Assembly (NCBI RefSeq): GCF_008932295.1
Contig: NZ_WBWA01000029.1
Location: forward strand, 1 to 62,982
DNA length: 62,982 nucleotides
Reading direction: 5' to 3'
Source: Brucella tritici
Lineage (GTDB): Bacteria; Pseudomonadota; Alphaproteobacteria; Rhizobiales; Rhizobiaceae
Shown here: positions 9,166 through 17,315 of the stretch, one piece after another
Numbering within the stretch: the stretch's first letter is position 1
Layout of the letters: each line of letters opens with the position of its first letter
Position numbers and translations under genes: made by a program
Notes under the pieces: generated by a model
Told to the model about the DNA's origin: nothing
Databases searched by the model: none
What the model saw: the letters and a program-made list of their open reading frames with translations, nothing else

Positions 9166-9507
9166 TCAATGTTCGGTGTCGTCAAGAACCCCGCCGGGCC
9201 TCAGATGCATCTTGCGACGGAAATCCCAGCCGCTTTTTGTGTATCTGACAATCAGGTCATCAATGACTTCTAATGAAGCATCTTTATCGAAGCCCTGATC
9301 CGTCAGCGCATCAAGAAGCATATCAATCAGCTTCTCCGTCCCGTCCTGATTGCCAGACTTCACCGCTTTGACGATCATAAAATGCAGCAGCACTCGTGCT
9401 ATGTCGTCACGCGTCGGTTTGCGCTGTACCCTCAAACGATCGCGATAGTCCTTCTGCCGTTCGCGCTGCTTGCGCAAACGTTCCGACTGCTGCCTGCTCG
9501 ATGTCAT
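9166..9507 (-). CDS. Unrecognised basic small protein, 113 aa
   Basis: The first 35 residues are strongly basic and helical (MTSSRQQSERLRKQRERQKDYRDRLRV in pieces), probably a coiled coil or nucleic-acid-contacting helix. They are followed by a helical domain (DDIARVLLHFMIVKAVK, then LIDMLLDALTDQGFDKDASLEVIDDLIVRY) and a short tail. The overall form resembles small plasmid or phage accessory proteins in Rhizobiales, but I cannot name a family. It is a minus-strand gene with no close partner; the next gene is over 800 bp upstream of its start. Confidence 0.5.
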   Translation of the reverse strand: MTSSRQQSERLRKQRERQKDYRDRLRVQRKPTRDDIARVLLHFMIVKAVKSGNQDGTEKLIDMLLDALTDQGFDKDASLEVIDDLIVRYTKSGWDFRRKMHLRPGGVLDDTEH

Positions 9508-9595
9508 GGCTACTCCAGATCACGTACCAATAATCAAAGCTTGAGCTCGAAAACCGTCGGCGCAAAGCATTTTTTCACCATCCCACGCCTGCCCG

Positions 9596-9730
9596 CAAAC
9601 GGCGTTTACCGCTGAATCGGAGATCCCGGATCTGGCAACACATGTCCGGAACTCTGTAACGCAAATCTCGAGTTGAGAATCCAGTTACTGCAAATCGGAA
9701 AAAAATCTACGTGACTTGCCCACAATCTGG
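9596..9730 (+). repeat. Diverged ~130-bp repeat, copy 1
   Basis: Begins with the near-palindrome CAAACGGCGTTTA, then CTGAATCGGAGATCCCGGAT, then CTGGCAACA and CGGAA, and ends around CTACGTGACTTGCCCACA-ATCTGG. The same order of blocks occurs at 11321 and 11688. It is non-coding. Confidence 0.55.
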
Positions 9731-10318
9731 ATTGATGTGTCTGCACGTCATTTTTCCAGCCTCACAATTCCAGATGTAGTGCGGGAAAATCATTGCAATC
9801 CATGTCGCTCGCAGGGCTGGCCACCGCAGACGCCGTTCGCATCGCCACGATTGATTTGTTGCTGGAACAAGGTCGCTGCTTCTGCAGCTATTCTTCAGCC
9901 GCGGCAAGCAATGGCACTCTTTACAACAGATGCGACAACAAAAACTCGCTTACGATTCTTCGATTATAAGGCCACGGACCAGATCAGAGCAGGTTGCGAA
10001 CCTTGAACATTGCCATGCGGAAATGGCGGGCCTCGACAGAAGAACAACCGGACAAGCAGCCGGGCCTGGAGTCCCTCCGACTACGGCATCGGAACTAATC
10101 GCCAAGGGCGTTCGGTAAAGAGGGCAGTGTCTGCTGCGCTACGAATGGCTGGGCACGCAATCACATCGCCGTTCATAAAAACATGGTGGAGCCACTATCC
10201 CACCCCGTATCGCAGTTTGTTTGAATCAGGGGCTTGCCTACCCTATCTTTTGATGGTGTCATTCTACATACGATGACGTGTTACTCATCGGGCCTATATT
10301 ATTTAAAAGGATTATTGC
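9731..10318. other. Intergenic, no gene supported
   Basis: About 590 bases between repeat copy 1 and the gene at 10319. Frames on both strands are open but lack initiation signals and recognisable sequence. The AAAGGATT at about 10309 is the ribosome binding site of the next gene. Confidence 0.35.
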
Positions 10319-10873
10319 ATGCAGATTTATAGCGGGGACCTGGTCGCCATCGCCACACTTCTCAAAAAATACATAACGGATTCGGCCAATACAGAACCGG
10401 GTTGGGGAGTGGCAACCACTCTCCTGTCTCATGGCAAGTTCTGGCGCGTATCGGCACAGTCCGAAAATGCCCGTTTCTCAATCCCTAAGGCCTGCTTTGC
10501 GAATGCGCAGGCCGAAGTGATTTCGCCTCGCAACCATCGCCAGAAGCAGTTCAGCTATGTCGAAGGCTATGCTTGCGATCTCGAATTGCCGATCCCGCTG
10601 CACCATGCCTGGCTCGTCAACAGTGAAGGTGAGGTTTTCGATCCAACCTGGTCGGACGCTGAGCAATGCGTCTATTTTGGAATGAAGTTTAAGATCTCTT
10701 ATGTGCAGGAGCGGTTCAGCGCTCGTGGTGATCAATTCGATTCCTTGCTTCTGGATGCTCTGAATCGCCATGCTATCCTGCGCGACGACGAATTTTGCCA
10801 GCAGGTACTGGATTCGGCCATGATGCCACGTTCAAACACCGCTCAGACGGCGGTATCGCCCGGCGTCAATTGA
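10319..10873 (+). CDS. Protein with Cys-His-Asp transglutaminase-like pattern
   Basis: 184 residues, with AAAGGATT before the ATG. I read a possible catalytic triad: Cys59 in IPKACFANA, His95/His96 in PLHHAWLV, and Asp108 in GEVFDPTW, with a GYA strand (YVEGYACDLE) just before the His. The order Cys-His-Asp and the HAW/DPTW context resemble small papain/transglutaminase-fold hypothetical proteins. That would make it a peptidase, amidase or deamidase; this is inference. It has no signal peptide, so it is probably cytosolic. The tail is Ser/Thr-rich. It is a lone gene between two long non-coding stretches carrying repeats. Confidence 0.55.
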   Translation: MQIYSGDLVAIATLLKKYITDSANTEPGWGVATTLLSHGKFWRVSAQSENARFSIPKACFANAQAEVISPRNHRQKQFSYVEGYACDLELPIPLHHAWLVNSEGEVFDPTWSDAEQCVYFGMKFKISYVQERFSARGDQFDSLLLDALNRHAILRDDEFCQQVLDSAMMPRSNTAQTAVSPGVN

Positions 10874-11320
10874 TTCAAAAAATGGGCTGAACGCATTTAA
10901 TCTCGCCAAATGAAAAAAGCAGAACGCCTACGCTATCGACCTATGGTGAGCTGCGGGAGAATAGCAATGCCGAACCTTGGTATAGCTCTCTTCCACAGCT
11001 TCTCATTCAGCCTGTATATTTAGACTGCAAGCGGTCAGTCGATAGCTCCAGCGCCTCGCGCCGGGTGATCTGTTCATTGCGCCCAGCTTTGGCTTGCACC
11101 TTAATCCTGCTCGTATGGGGACCATATCATCCCACCGAACTAGTAGGGGCTGTCTTCAAGCACGTCGACCTCCCCTATCACTCCCATTATTTTACGCAAC
11201 CATTCCGTCTTCTACCGGTCTGTCGTCACGGATGTTCCAGTTTATCAGCTCTGTTGACAGCCATGGTGTGCCGCAAACCAATTGGCACAAAACGCTTGTC
11301 TCCGCGCTTGGCATAGCTGG
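10874..11320. other. Intergenic, nothing identified
   Basis: About 450 bases after the 184-aa gene. No terminator with a T-run, no ORF with a credible start, and no IS end was seen. Confidence 0.35.
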
Positions 11321-11454
11321 CAAACGCCGTTTGTAGCTGAAACGGAAATCTCGAATCTGGCAACGTTTGTGCGGAAACGCGCAACGCTTTTCTGAGGTTT
11401 TGAATCGGATTAATGCAAATTGTCTCGATTTGAAATGCGTTGCGGGCAAATTGG
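11321..11454 (+). repeat. Diverged ~130-bp repeat, copy 2
   Basis: Starts CAAACGCCGTTT, then CTGAAACGGAAATCTCGAAT, CTGGCAACG, GCGGAAACG, GCAACGC, GAATCGGATTAATGCAAATT, TCGATTTGAAATGCG and ends GGGCAAATTGG. It aligns block by block with copies at 9596 and 11688. Confidence 0.55.
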
Positions 11455-11564
11455 AATGACGTGCAGACACGTTGTGGTACGTTGCGGGCAACTCATGACG
11501 ACATGCCCAAGACGTAAATCAATTCTATAAAATCCATTTACCCTTACGGGAATGAATATGGCGT

Positions 11565-11577
11565 CAAACGGCGTTTG
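11565..11577 (+). repeat. Isolated repeat head (palindrome)
   Basis: CAAACGGCGTTTG followed by AATCTGG: the palindromic head of the repeat family without the rest of the unit. Confidence 0.35.
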
Positions 11578-11687
11578 AATCTGGAGGACCTACCTGGGAA
11601 AACGCCTGTCTACCAGATTCTTTTGCTCTACGCCCCCTGACGCTCCCTCGAACACGGTGGGACCGTCCTGCATCGGTTCCCGACTCT

Positions 11688-11819
11688 CAAACGTCGTTTA
11701 TCGATGAATCGGATAATCCGGTTTCGTAACAGTTTTCCGGATGCCCGCAACGTTAATCCAAAAGCTGGAATCGCAAGATTGCAAATTATTCTGATTTGAT
11801 ACGCTATGTGGGTACCCTG
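11688..11819 (+). repeat. Diverged ~130-bp repeat, copy 3
   Basis: Starts CAAACGTCGTTTATCGATGA, then ATCGGATAATCCGG, TTCCGGA, GCAACGTTAATCC, GGAATCGC, TTGCAAATTATTCTGATTTG and ends near GTGGGTACCCTG. The block order matches copies 1 and 2. The flanking non-coding DNA up to 12081 shows no gene. Confidence 0.55.
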
Positions 11820-12099
11820 AAATACGGTAGCGCCACATCAAGTTGCCCCACCGGCAAGTCATATCAGCGTTCCCATTGCATCACGACCTGAAATGCCCAG
11901 CCTTTACCGCCAGACGAGCGGTGGAAACGTGACAATGAGCGCTTCTGCACCGATCGCTCCATTTCCGGGAGATCTGCCATCCTGGCATTTAAAATCGCGC
12001 CAGATTTTTATATCGCCATGGACTCGCTGCGATTTCATCAACGGCATGAATCGATCAGCGAGGATCGATTCATAAAATGCGTTGGACGCTCTCGCCTCG

Positions 12100-12366
12100 A
12101 TGTCGGATTCTGCGCGCATGTCGAAACAGAGTTCACTTCCAATACATTTTCGTAAGATCGAGCTGCACAACAATATGCGGCGCTTCTACACCTTATCGGT
12201 TCAACCGAATTTGTTCGGCGAATGGTGCGTCATGCGATCCTGGGGACGGATCGGGACACTTGGACAATCCGTGCAGCAAACAGTTCTGGACGAAGCATCA
12301 GCCAACGCACTTCTTCGTAGACTTGTCGCGGTTCGTCGCAAACGCGGTTATGAGGAAGTCGCCTGA
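12100..12366 (+). CDS. WGR domain protein
   Basis: 88 residues from the ATG of MSDSARM. The WGR domain is clear: FRKIELHNNMRRFYTLSVQ, then LFGEWCVMRSWGRIGTLGQ with the WGR tripeptide, then a helix SANALLRRLVAVRRKRGY. WGR domains bind DNA ends or act as regulatory modules; eukaryotic PARPs carry them, and Rhizobiales have many stand-alone copies of unknown role. It lies convergent with the cytosine methyltransferase gene, 65 bp away. The start is uncertain because no SD is seen. Confidence 0.75.
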   Translation: MSDSARMSKQSSLPIHFRKIELHNNMRRFYTLSVQPNLFGEWCVMRSWGRIGTLGQSVQQTVLDEASANALLRRLVAVRRKRGYEEVA

Positions 12367-12431
12367 CTTCTTTGCAACAGATAACCGAATTGCTCCAGCC
12401 TCCGGTTCACGCGCTCGATGAATACGTATCC

Positions 12432-13622
12432 TCAAACAGCCATTCTTGAAATCTTCGCGATGCGAGAATGGGCGGCTTTGCCTTTGCGATCGAGATACTC
12501 TGCATAAAGACGAAGAGCGGCACGCAGATCCGATCTCGTCCGAACCGTCAGTGTTTCGAATTCGGCATTCAGTTCCAGCCGGGCCAATTCCAGTCCTGTA
12601 TCGGAGAATGTTCGTCCTCCTAAAAGACGGCGCGCCCGGTTGACCTGCGACTTGACATTGCGTGCCGATTGGGGCGAGCGCCCCGTTTCCATCAGCCAGT
12701 TCATGAAACGGCCTTCGACGTTGGGAATGCTTTGACCGTTCTCGCGCGCGAGGATGACATGACCGATCGCTTCGGCCAGTGGAGAGGGAACGGCGTTAGC
12801 AATCATTTGATGAACGTCCTGTCGCGTTGCGTCCTTCCACTGCCAGTCTTTCGGGAAACCCTGTAGCATCGCCAGATGTAGTGTCGTCAGCATCGCTGCC
12901 TGCGAAGCTGGAACCGGATCGGCAGGATGGGGATTGTTCAGATAGCGATCCGTCAGCCGTTCCCAGGCTGTACGCGTCACAGTAGGAAACGGTTCATGGA
13001 TACCACGAACTCCGCGTCCGGCGCGAAAAGGCCGCGCATAGACCCAACCTTCCGGAATATCCAGTACGTCGCTGATGACTGTCTGGCGTTCCGATCGCGC
13101 CTTAACAAGGCTTGAATCGAGGAACTCATGCCGTTCTCCTAGACGCCCAATAACGAACAGACGCTTTCGGAGCTGCGGAACGCCATACCAGGAAGCGTCC
13201 AGCTTGCACTCGCTCAATCCGTATCCAGCCCGCACCAGCATTTTACGTCCATCTGCCCACGCTTCGGAGCGGGCTGCCTGTGGAACGTTTTCCATCACAA
13301 ACCATTGTGGTCTGGCGAGACAGACGAGCATTGCAAAAGCCCGGGTCAGTGACGCGTTTTCTCCTTCCACCCGCTTGCCCGCAACCGAGTAATCCTGGCA
13401 TGGCGGTCCGCCAGCGATCAGATCCGGGGCCATTCGGGCGATCGCAGGCGCAACAGCGAAAATATCTTTCAGGTCGTGTTTGTGAACATATGGCCCGACA
13501 TTATGACGGTAGGTCTCAACGGCGGGATCCCAGGCATCATATGCCCCGACCACTTCGATACCTGCACGTTTCAACCCAAGAGACATGCCCCCTGCCCCGC
13601 AAAACAGCTCAACCGCCCGCAA
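12432..13622 (-). CDS. DNA (cytosine-5-)-methyltransferase with C-terminal extension
   Basis: About 396 residues from a TTG that begins LRAVELFCGAGG; a second TTG at 13643 is possible. The C5-MTase motifs are in order: ELFCGAGGMSLGLKRAG (I, SAM binding), GGPPCQDYSVAG (IV, catalytic Cys), ENVPQ (VI), QLRKRLFVIG (VIII), then TVTRTAWERLTDRYL (IX region) and QMIANAVPSPLAEAIG (X). The last 100 residues form an extra helical domain (GRFMNWLMETGRSPQSARNV, then RARRLLGG...LRLYAEYLDRKG) that resembles a SAM-like core-binding fold. Its partner restriction gene upstream is only a fragment, so it is now an orphan methyltransferase. Confidence 0.88.
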   Translation of the reverse strand: MRAVELFCGAGGMSLGLKRAGIEVVGAYDAWDPAVETYRHNVGPYVHKHDLKDIFAVAPAIARMAPDLIAGGPPCQDYSVAGKRVEGENASLTRAFAMLVCLARPQWFVMENVPQAARSEAWADGRKMLVRAGYGLSECKLDASWYGVPQLRKRLFVIGRLGERHEFLDSSLVKARSERQTVISDVLDIPEGWVYARPFRAGRGVRGIHEPFPTVTRTAWERLTDRYLNNPHPADPVPASQAAMLTTLHLAMLQGFPKDWQWKDATRQDVHQMIANAVPSPLAEAIGHVILARENGQSIPNVEGRFMNWLMETGRSPQSARNVKSQVNRARRLLGGRTFSDTGLELARLELNAEFETLTVRTRSDLRAALRLYAEYLDRKGKAAHSRIAKISRMAV

Positions 13623-13898
13623 TCCGAATACCCCACGCCCCAAATCCTCACGGACATATCCGTTACATCAGAGAAAAGCGGATCACATCTGGCTTCTGCT
13701 TTATTCCACACCCAAAACATAATCCACCCAAGCAGGCCTATGTTCCTGCATCATCAATAAAGATACCGAGATGCCATGGCGCAACAATGCAATTAGCTTG
13801 AACGCATCATGCCAGATCGGGCAATCCACGTGCATTCCCGCGGCTCATTTCGTTTATGGTCTTACGGTAGCGGGTCTTGCGACCAGTAAGGAGGACAA

Positions 13899-13973
13899 AT
13901 GACTGTCATACTTCCTAGCAGCGGACGTAGCATAGTGACTGCCGCTGTCACGCCGTGCGAACATCTCCGATGA
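13899..13973 (+). CDS. 24-codon ORF with strong ribosome binding site (doubtful)
   Basis: AAGGAGGACAA directly precedes an ATG at 13899, followed by 24 codons to a TGA inside the convergent endonuclease fragment. The initiation site is excellent but the coding part is short and unremarkable. It may be the surviving start of a gene cut when the restriction locus was rearranged. Confidence 0.25.
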   Translation: MTVILPSSGRSIVTAAVTPCEHLR

Positions 13974-14307
13974 ATTCCTCGAGCGTGATCAGATGTGGGC
14001 GCACCGCTTCCAGATAGGCGTCATGGATTCCAGCCGGGACGACAAGACTCACGCCTACTTCAGTCATTTCACGGAATTGCGCTTCTGAAACACCTTCCTG
14101 AAGGGTCAGACGATGTTTCGTTCGAATGCGTTCGACTTCATTTATAATCTGCCGCCATCTGTCCTTGCATGTTGTTTTTGCGGCAAGCATACGTAATCGA
14201 TGCGCTGGAAATGATGCATCCTCATAGGCTGTAATGTTCGGGACCAACCCATCAGATTCAATATCAGTTGCCTGGTCAATATTGACATGGACCATAACAT
14301 GGACCAT
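13948..14307 (-). pseudogene. EcoRII-C-type restriction endonuclease, C-terminal remnant
   Basis: About 119 codons. From residue 27 on it matches the catalytic end of EcoRII-C family type II endonucleases: YEDASFPAHRLRML, AAKTTCKDRWRQIINEVERI, KHRLTLQEGVSEAQFREM, and VSLVVPAGIHDAYLE with a final VRPHLITLEEFIGDVR. The Lys/Arg/Glu of the CKDRWRQ...NE segment are the family's active-site region. The N-terminal two thirds are missing: the frame runs instead into the operator repeats of the next TA module, giving a meaningless MVHVMVHV start. It was presumably the partner of the methyltransferase at 12432-13622. Family recognition is from memory. Confidence 0.65.
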
Positions 14308-14351
14308 TTATTATGCTAAGTATGTGCGAAACACAAAGGAACATGGACCAT
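14285..14351 (+). promoter_or_regulatory. Triple operator of the Phd/VapC module
   Basis: ACATGGACCAT occurs three times: 14285-14295, 14298-14308 and 14341-14351. Each contains the near-palindrome ATGGACCAT. The third copy includes the AT of the antitoxin start codon, so a bound repressor would cover the initiation site. Autoregulation is inferred. Confidence 0.6.
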
Positions 14352-14607
14352 GCGCGTATCTGTCAGTGACGCGAAAGGCCAGCTCACCGAACTGGTAAAG
14401 CGAGCTGAAGCCGGGGATGAAGTCATTTTGACCCGTCGCGGCCATGAGATCGCACGGCTTGTAGCCGTTGCGGCAGCGCCCGGCCCCAAGGGCCGACGCG
14501 CACTGATGGAAAGGGTGAGGGCAACGGCGGCGGCGAAAGCATTACCCGGGGCTAATGCTGCGCGTAGTCAGGACTTTCTTTATGACGACGATGGGATGCC
14601 CATATGA
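14350..14607 (+). CDS. Phd/YefM-family antitoxin
   Basis: 85 residues. The N-terminus MRVSVSDAKGQLTELVKRAEAGDEVILTRRGHEIARLV is the classic Phd/YefM DNA-binding fold. The C-terminus (RSQDFLYDDDGMPI) is acidic and disordered, as expected for the toxin-wrapping tail. It pairs with the PIN toxin at 14604 through an ATGA overlap. An AAAGGA precedes the ATG by about six bases. Confidence 0.85.
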   Translation: MRVSVSDAKGQLTELVKRAEAGDEVILTRRGHEIARLVAVAAAPGPKGRRALMERVRATAAAKALPGANAARSQDFLYDDDGMPI

Positions 14608-14987
14608 TCGCCGTCGATACATCCGCGCTCATGGCGATCGTGCTCAATGAGCCCAAAGGCGAAGCTTGCATGACGGCAATCGAACAGTCTGATGAGCTAT
14701 TGATTTCCGCCGGAACAGTTACTGAAGCCCTCATTGTTGCTGCGCGACGTAATGTCGGTGAAGAGGTTGACGCGTTGATTTCCGGGCTCGGCTTCGAAAT
14801 CGTATCCGTGACAGCCGCTTCCGCACGCCGGGTCGCCAACGCTTACGCCAGATGGGGCAAAGGCATTCACCCAGCTTCGCTCAACTATGGTGACTGCTTT
14901 TCCTATGAAGTTGCTCACGAGCATGGCTGTCCATTGCTCTATGTAGGAGACGACTTCGTTAAAACGGACCTGCGCTCGGTTCTATAG
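14604..14987 (+). CDS. vapC: VapC-type PIN-domain toxin
   Basis: 127 residues. PIN motifs: IAVDTSALMAIVLNEP (Asp5), an acidic residue in AGTVTEALIVAARR (Glu near 39), and LNYGDCFSYEVAHEHGCPLLYVGDDF (Asp near 94 and Asp near 111). This is the VapC subgroup that pairs with Phd-like antitoxins. It would be a Mg2+-dependent endoribonuclease. The start overlaps the antitoxin stop by four bases, so the pair is coupled. All active-site acids are present. Confidence 0.85.
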   Translation: MIAVDTSALMAIVLNEPKGEACMTAIEQSDELLISAGTVTEALIVAARRNVGEEVDALISGLGFEIVSVTAASARRVANAYARWGKGIHPASLNYGDCFSYEVAHEHGCPLLYVGDDFVKTDLRSVL

Positions 14988-15522
14988 TGGTTGACTCCAG
15001 CCAAAGCGATATCCGGTTAACCGGCGATGCAATGTTTCTCCCCGCTATGACTTCTTCGAGAAAGCAGCGTCGGTATTGTCTCGACCAAATGAAATAAGCT
15101 GGTTGCGCCCAAAGGATGCATTGTTTCCTATCGGTTCCAGGATACCGCGCCTGCTAATAACAGCATTTCGGCACCGGAACCCTTTTCTTTCACGATGACT
15201 CATATCCGCATGATGCGAAGTAGTTTTGAGCATTTTGTGACTCGATATAGACTCTAACGGTGAATGAACCGCAATACTATCCGATTCCTGGACACGCTGC
15301 CCCGGACGCCTACCAAATTCCCGATACGTGTTTTCGGATATTGTTTCCTGCACACTTCAAATTTGAGATCGTACTTGATAGGATCCGCCGCGTGTAAACA
15401 TCACGGATAACGTGACCGGAGATGTCTGCATATCCCCGGCGGTCCGGGAAGAGCGTCGGGGATTTAGATGATGTGGACGATGACCATGAACGTCGCAACA
15501 CAGCACATGCATACCATAATGA
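14988..15522. other. Intergenic, no gene supported
   Basis: About 535 bases downstream of the TA pair. A minus-strand frame at 15045-15353 is open for 102 codons, but it has no ribosome binding site and an unlikely composition. No strong hairpin with T-run was found. Confidence 0.35.
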
Positions 15523-15657
15523 CTATCGTACAGAAAACAGTTCGCCAAACCAATCGTCGAAACGACGATCCTGTGCTGATTTCGACCGTTCATTGACTTC
15601 GGTGGTGAGAAGGGCGTTTAACGCTTTTGATTTATGATAATCGAGACGACCATGCAT
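15523..15657 (-). CDS. Candidate small protein, 44 aa
   Basis: GCAGGAG lies seven bases before an ATG at 15657, followed by 44 codons (starting MHGRLDYHKSKALNALLTTE, ending FDDWFGELFSVR). The sequence is charged and helical with an aromatic C-terminus, plausible for a small soluble regulator. I do not recognise it. The stop is followed six bases on by another very short hydrophobic frame. The call rests on the ribosome binding site and composition. Confidence 0.4.
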   Translation of the reverse strand: MHGRLDYHKSKALNALLTTEVNERSKSAQDRRFDDWFGELFSVR

Positions 15658-15757
15658 GACCCCGCTCCTGCATATTGGGAGTGGTATTTATCATAAAGTC
15701 AAATTTCGATCATCTTTGACTTTTGTTGATCGACATAAGTTTACGACCGTTCCGTCG

Positions 15758-16033
15758 TCAGACGGTGACAGGCTGTAAGACAGTGAACAGCGCCCCACCG
15801 TCGCGGTCCAGATCCTGAATATCCAGGAGAAGCAAGCCTCCGGTTTCAGGCACGGCAAGTTCTGTCTTGGTGGCGTTCATTGCTGCTGCAACTGCCTTTT
15901 TGTTCCCCCACACTTTTCCGCGCCTGGTCACATCCGGACCATCTTCAGGGCTAGCAATGCTGAATTCGACTCCGCCCACATCAACGCCGTCGCAAACGAG
16001 ATTTCCGATTCCATGCAACAATGTAACTGCCAT
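15758..16033 (-). CDS. Unrecognised beta-rich small protein, 91 aa
   Basis: Start at the ATG of MAVTLLHGIGN, preceded by AGGG. The sequence is a compact beta-rich protein: GVEFSIASPEDG, then RGKVWGNKKAVAAAMNATKTELAVPETGGLLLLDIQDLDRDGGALFTVL in pieces. It has no signal peptide, membrane segment or catalytic motif. It lies just downstream of the SyrB-like gene at 16082 on the same strand, 48 bp apart, and may share its transcript. The function is unknown. Confidence 0.5.
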   Translation of the reverse strand: MAVTLLHGIGNLVCDGVDVGGVEFSIASPEDGPDVTRRGKVWGNKKAVAAAMNATKTELAVPETGGLLLLDIQDLDRDGGALFTVLQPVTV

Positions 16034-16081
16034 CACTATACCCTGTGTCTGAATCAAAATTATCCGAAGTTTAGTAGCTTG

Positions 16082-16585
16082 TCAGTTTTCAGAACCATGC
16101 TGCTTCGCTTTTAACCGCTCATTCAATAGGAGCTTGAGCCGCGCATTTTCCGCTTCCAGCTCTTCCAGTTCTTCGTCTGTCACCGGTCCGTCTTCAGTCT
16201 GGGGGCCTGGCTTTCTCACGCGCCGTTGCTTTTGCGGTGATTTGAGAACGGGAGGCGAGGCTAGAATTTCATCTATCCCCTCCTCTTTCCGCTCGGGCTC
16301 CACAACAACTGGCGCTTCTTGAGGGACTTTCGGCTCTTCAGCGGACGATAACACCTCAGAAGAAGCGACGGGCTCGACCTTTGGGGCTGCTGCCTTGCCA
16401 TTTATTTCATCGGGATCTGTGGTCGTAACTTTGATGGATAGTCGCGTTGCCAATATAGATTCAGGCTGCTCAGAGCTTTCGCCGGCTGCAGGTCCAGCAT
16501 CAGGCAATTCATCCGGCAAAGTCGACTTCTTCCGCGATCGCCAGTTCTTCAACCTCGCAACGAGACGTTTCCCCAGTGACTTCAT
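16082..16585 (-). CDS. SyrB-like coiled-coil protein, divergent copy
   Basis: 167 residues. A basic N-terminus (GKRLVARLKNWRSRKKS) is followed by about 100 residues of Pro/Glu/Ala-rich linker, then a basic patch (QKQRRVRKPG) and a C-terminal coiled coil EELEELEAENARLKLLLNERLK. That last block is the signature of Rhizobiales SyrB-type proteins (leucine-spaced ENARLK heptads). The central helix-turn-helix-like part present in the copy at 17566 is missing here. SyrB was described in Sinorhizobium as a negative regulator of syrM; any regulatory role here is inferred. Confidence 0.55.
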   Translation of the reverse strand: MKSLGKRLVARLKNWRSRKKSTLPDELPDAGPAAGESSEQPESILATRLSIKVTTTDPDEINGKAAAPKVEPVASSEVLSSAEEPKVPQEAPVVVEPERKEEGIDEILASPPVLKSPQKQRRVRKPGPQTEDGPVTDEELEELEAENARLKLLLNERLKAKQHGSEN

Positions 16586-16748
16586 CGTGATCGACCTCCC
16601 TATACCTGCCGCAACAGTATGCAGAAATGTTGTCAGCTTAAGCCCGACAACTCAATAGTTTTGGCGACCACAGCCGTTACACATGTCACCAGAACGCATG
16701 AACAGATCAGTTATCGAGGACGGCTGGACAGTCTTGGCGACCGTTTCT

Positions 16749-17315
16749 CTACTGCTGTTCCAATCGTCGGAGCATTTTGAGCAACTGTCTGTTTTCCATG
16801 CGCAATCTGGCGGCCAGTTCACGTTTCAGATCGGCATTTTCGATTTCCAGAGCTGACAATTCAGCCTGAATATCGGGCTCGGCTGCGATCCGACTTACCG
16901 TTTCTCGTTTAAACGGGACTGATTTTTTCTTACGACGTCGAACAGACGGCTTTCTCTCCCTCACAGTAGCATTTCCCGCCATGTTTGCCGTTTGCAGCTC
17001 TTCCATTGCAAGGGGTGCTTCTTCCGGTTTCGAGGCGTCCATGTTGGAAAGTTCTGGCTCGCTCAGAGCCTCTTCAACTTGCTCGATGACCGGCTCAGTT
17101 TGCGGCACAGCATTTATGGTCGTGGTCTCAGTTTTGCGTTCAATCGGCTTGGATAGATCAGGCTGGACCCGAGCCTCCACTGGAGATTGGGGCGCATCGG
17201 CCTCCACTTGCCGGGCAATCGACTTCAAATCCAGATTTCCCCACAAAGACGACGAGCCCTTGCGAGTACGCTTGTTCTTATATTCAACGACAATATTACG
17301 GTTTGGATTTTTCAT
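16749..17315 (-). CDS. SyrB-like coiled-coil protein, divergent copy
   Basis: 188 residues from MKNPNRNIVVEYKNKRTRKG; the frame is open further upstream. The N-terminal half (VVEYKNKRTRKGSSSLWGNLDLKSIARQVE) differs from classic SyrB. A long acidic linker follows, then a strongly basic block (RERKPSVRRRKKKSVPFKRE), then the C-terminal coiled coil ALEIENADLKRELAARLRMENRQLLKMLRRL. The coiled coil aligns with those of the two neighbouring SyrB-like genes. It is divergent from the copy at 17566, with about 250 bp between starts. Confidence 0.55.
   Translation of the reverse strand: MKNPNRNIVVEYKNKRTRKGSSSLWGNLDLKSIARQVEADAPQSPVEARVQPDLSKPIERKTETTTINAVPQTEPVIEQVEEALSEPELSNMDASKPEEAPLAMEELQTANMAGNATVRERKPSVRRRKKKSVPFKRETVSRIAAEPDIQAELSALEIENADLKRELAARLRMENRQLLKMLRRLEQQ

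Noticed and set aside
15045..15353. 102-codon minus-strand frame
   Set aside because: No initiation signal and composition unlike protein; treated as intergenic.
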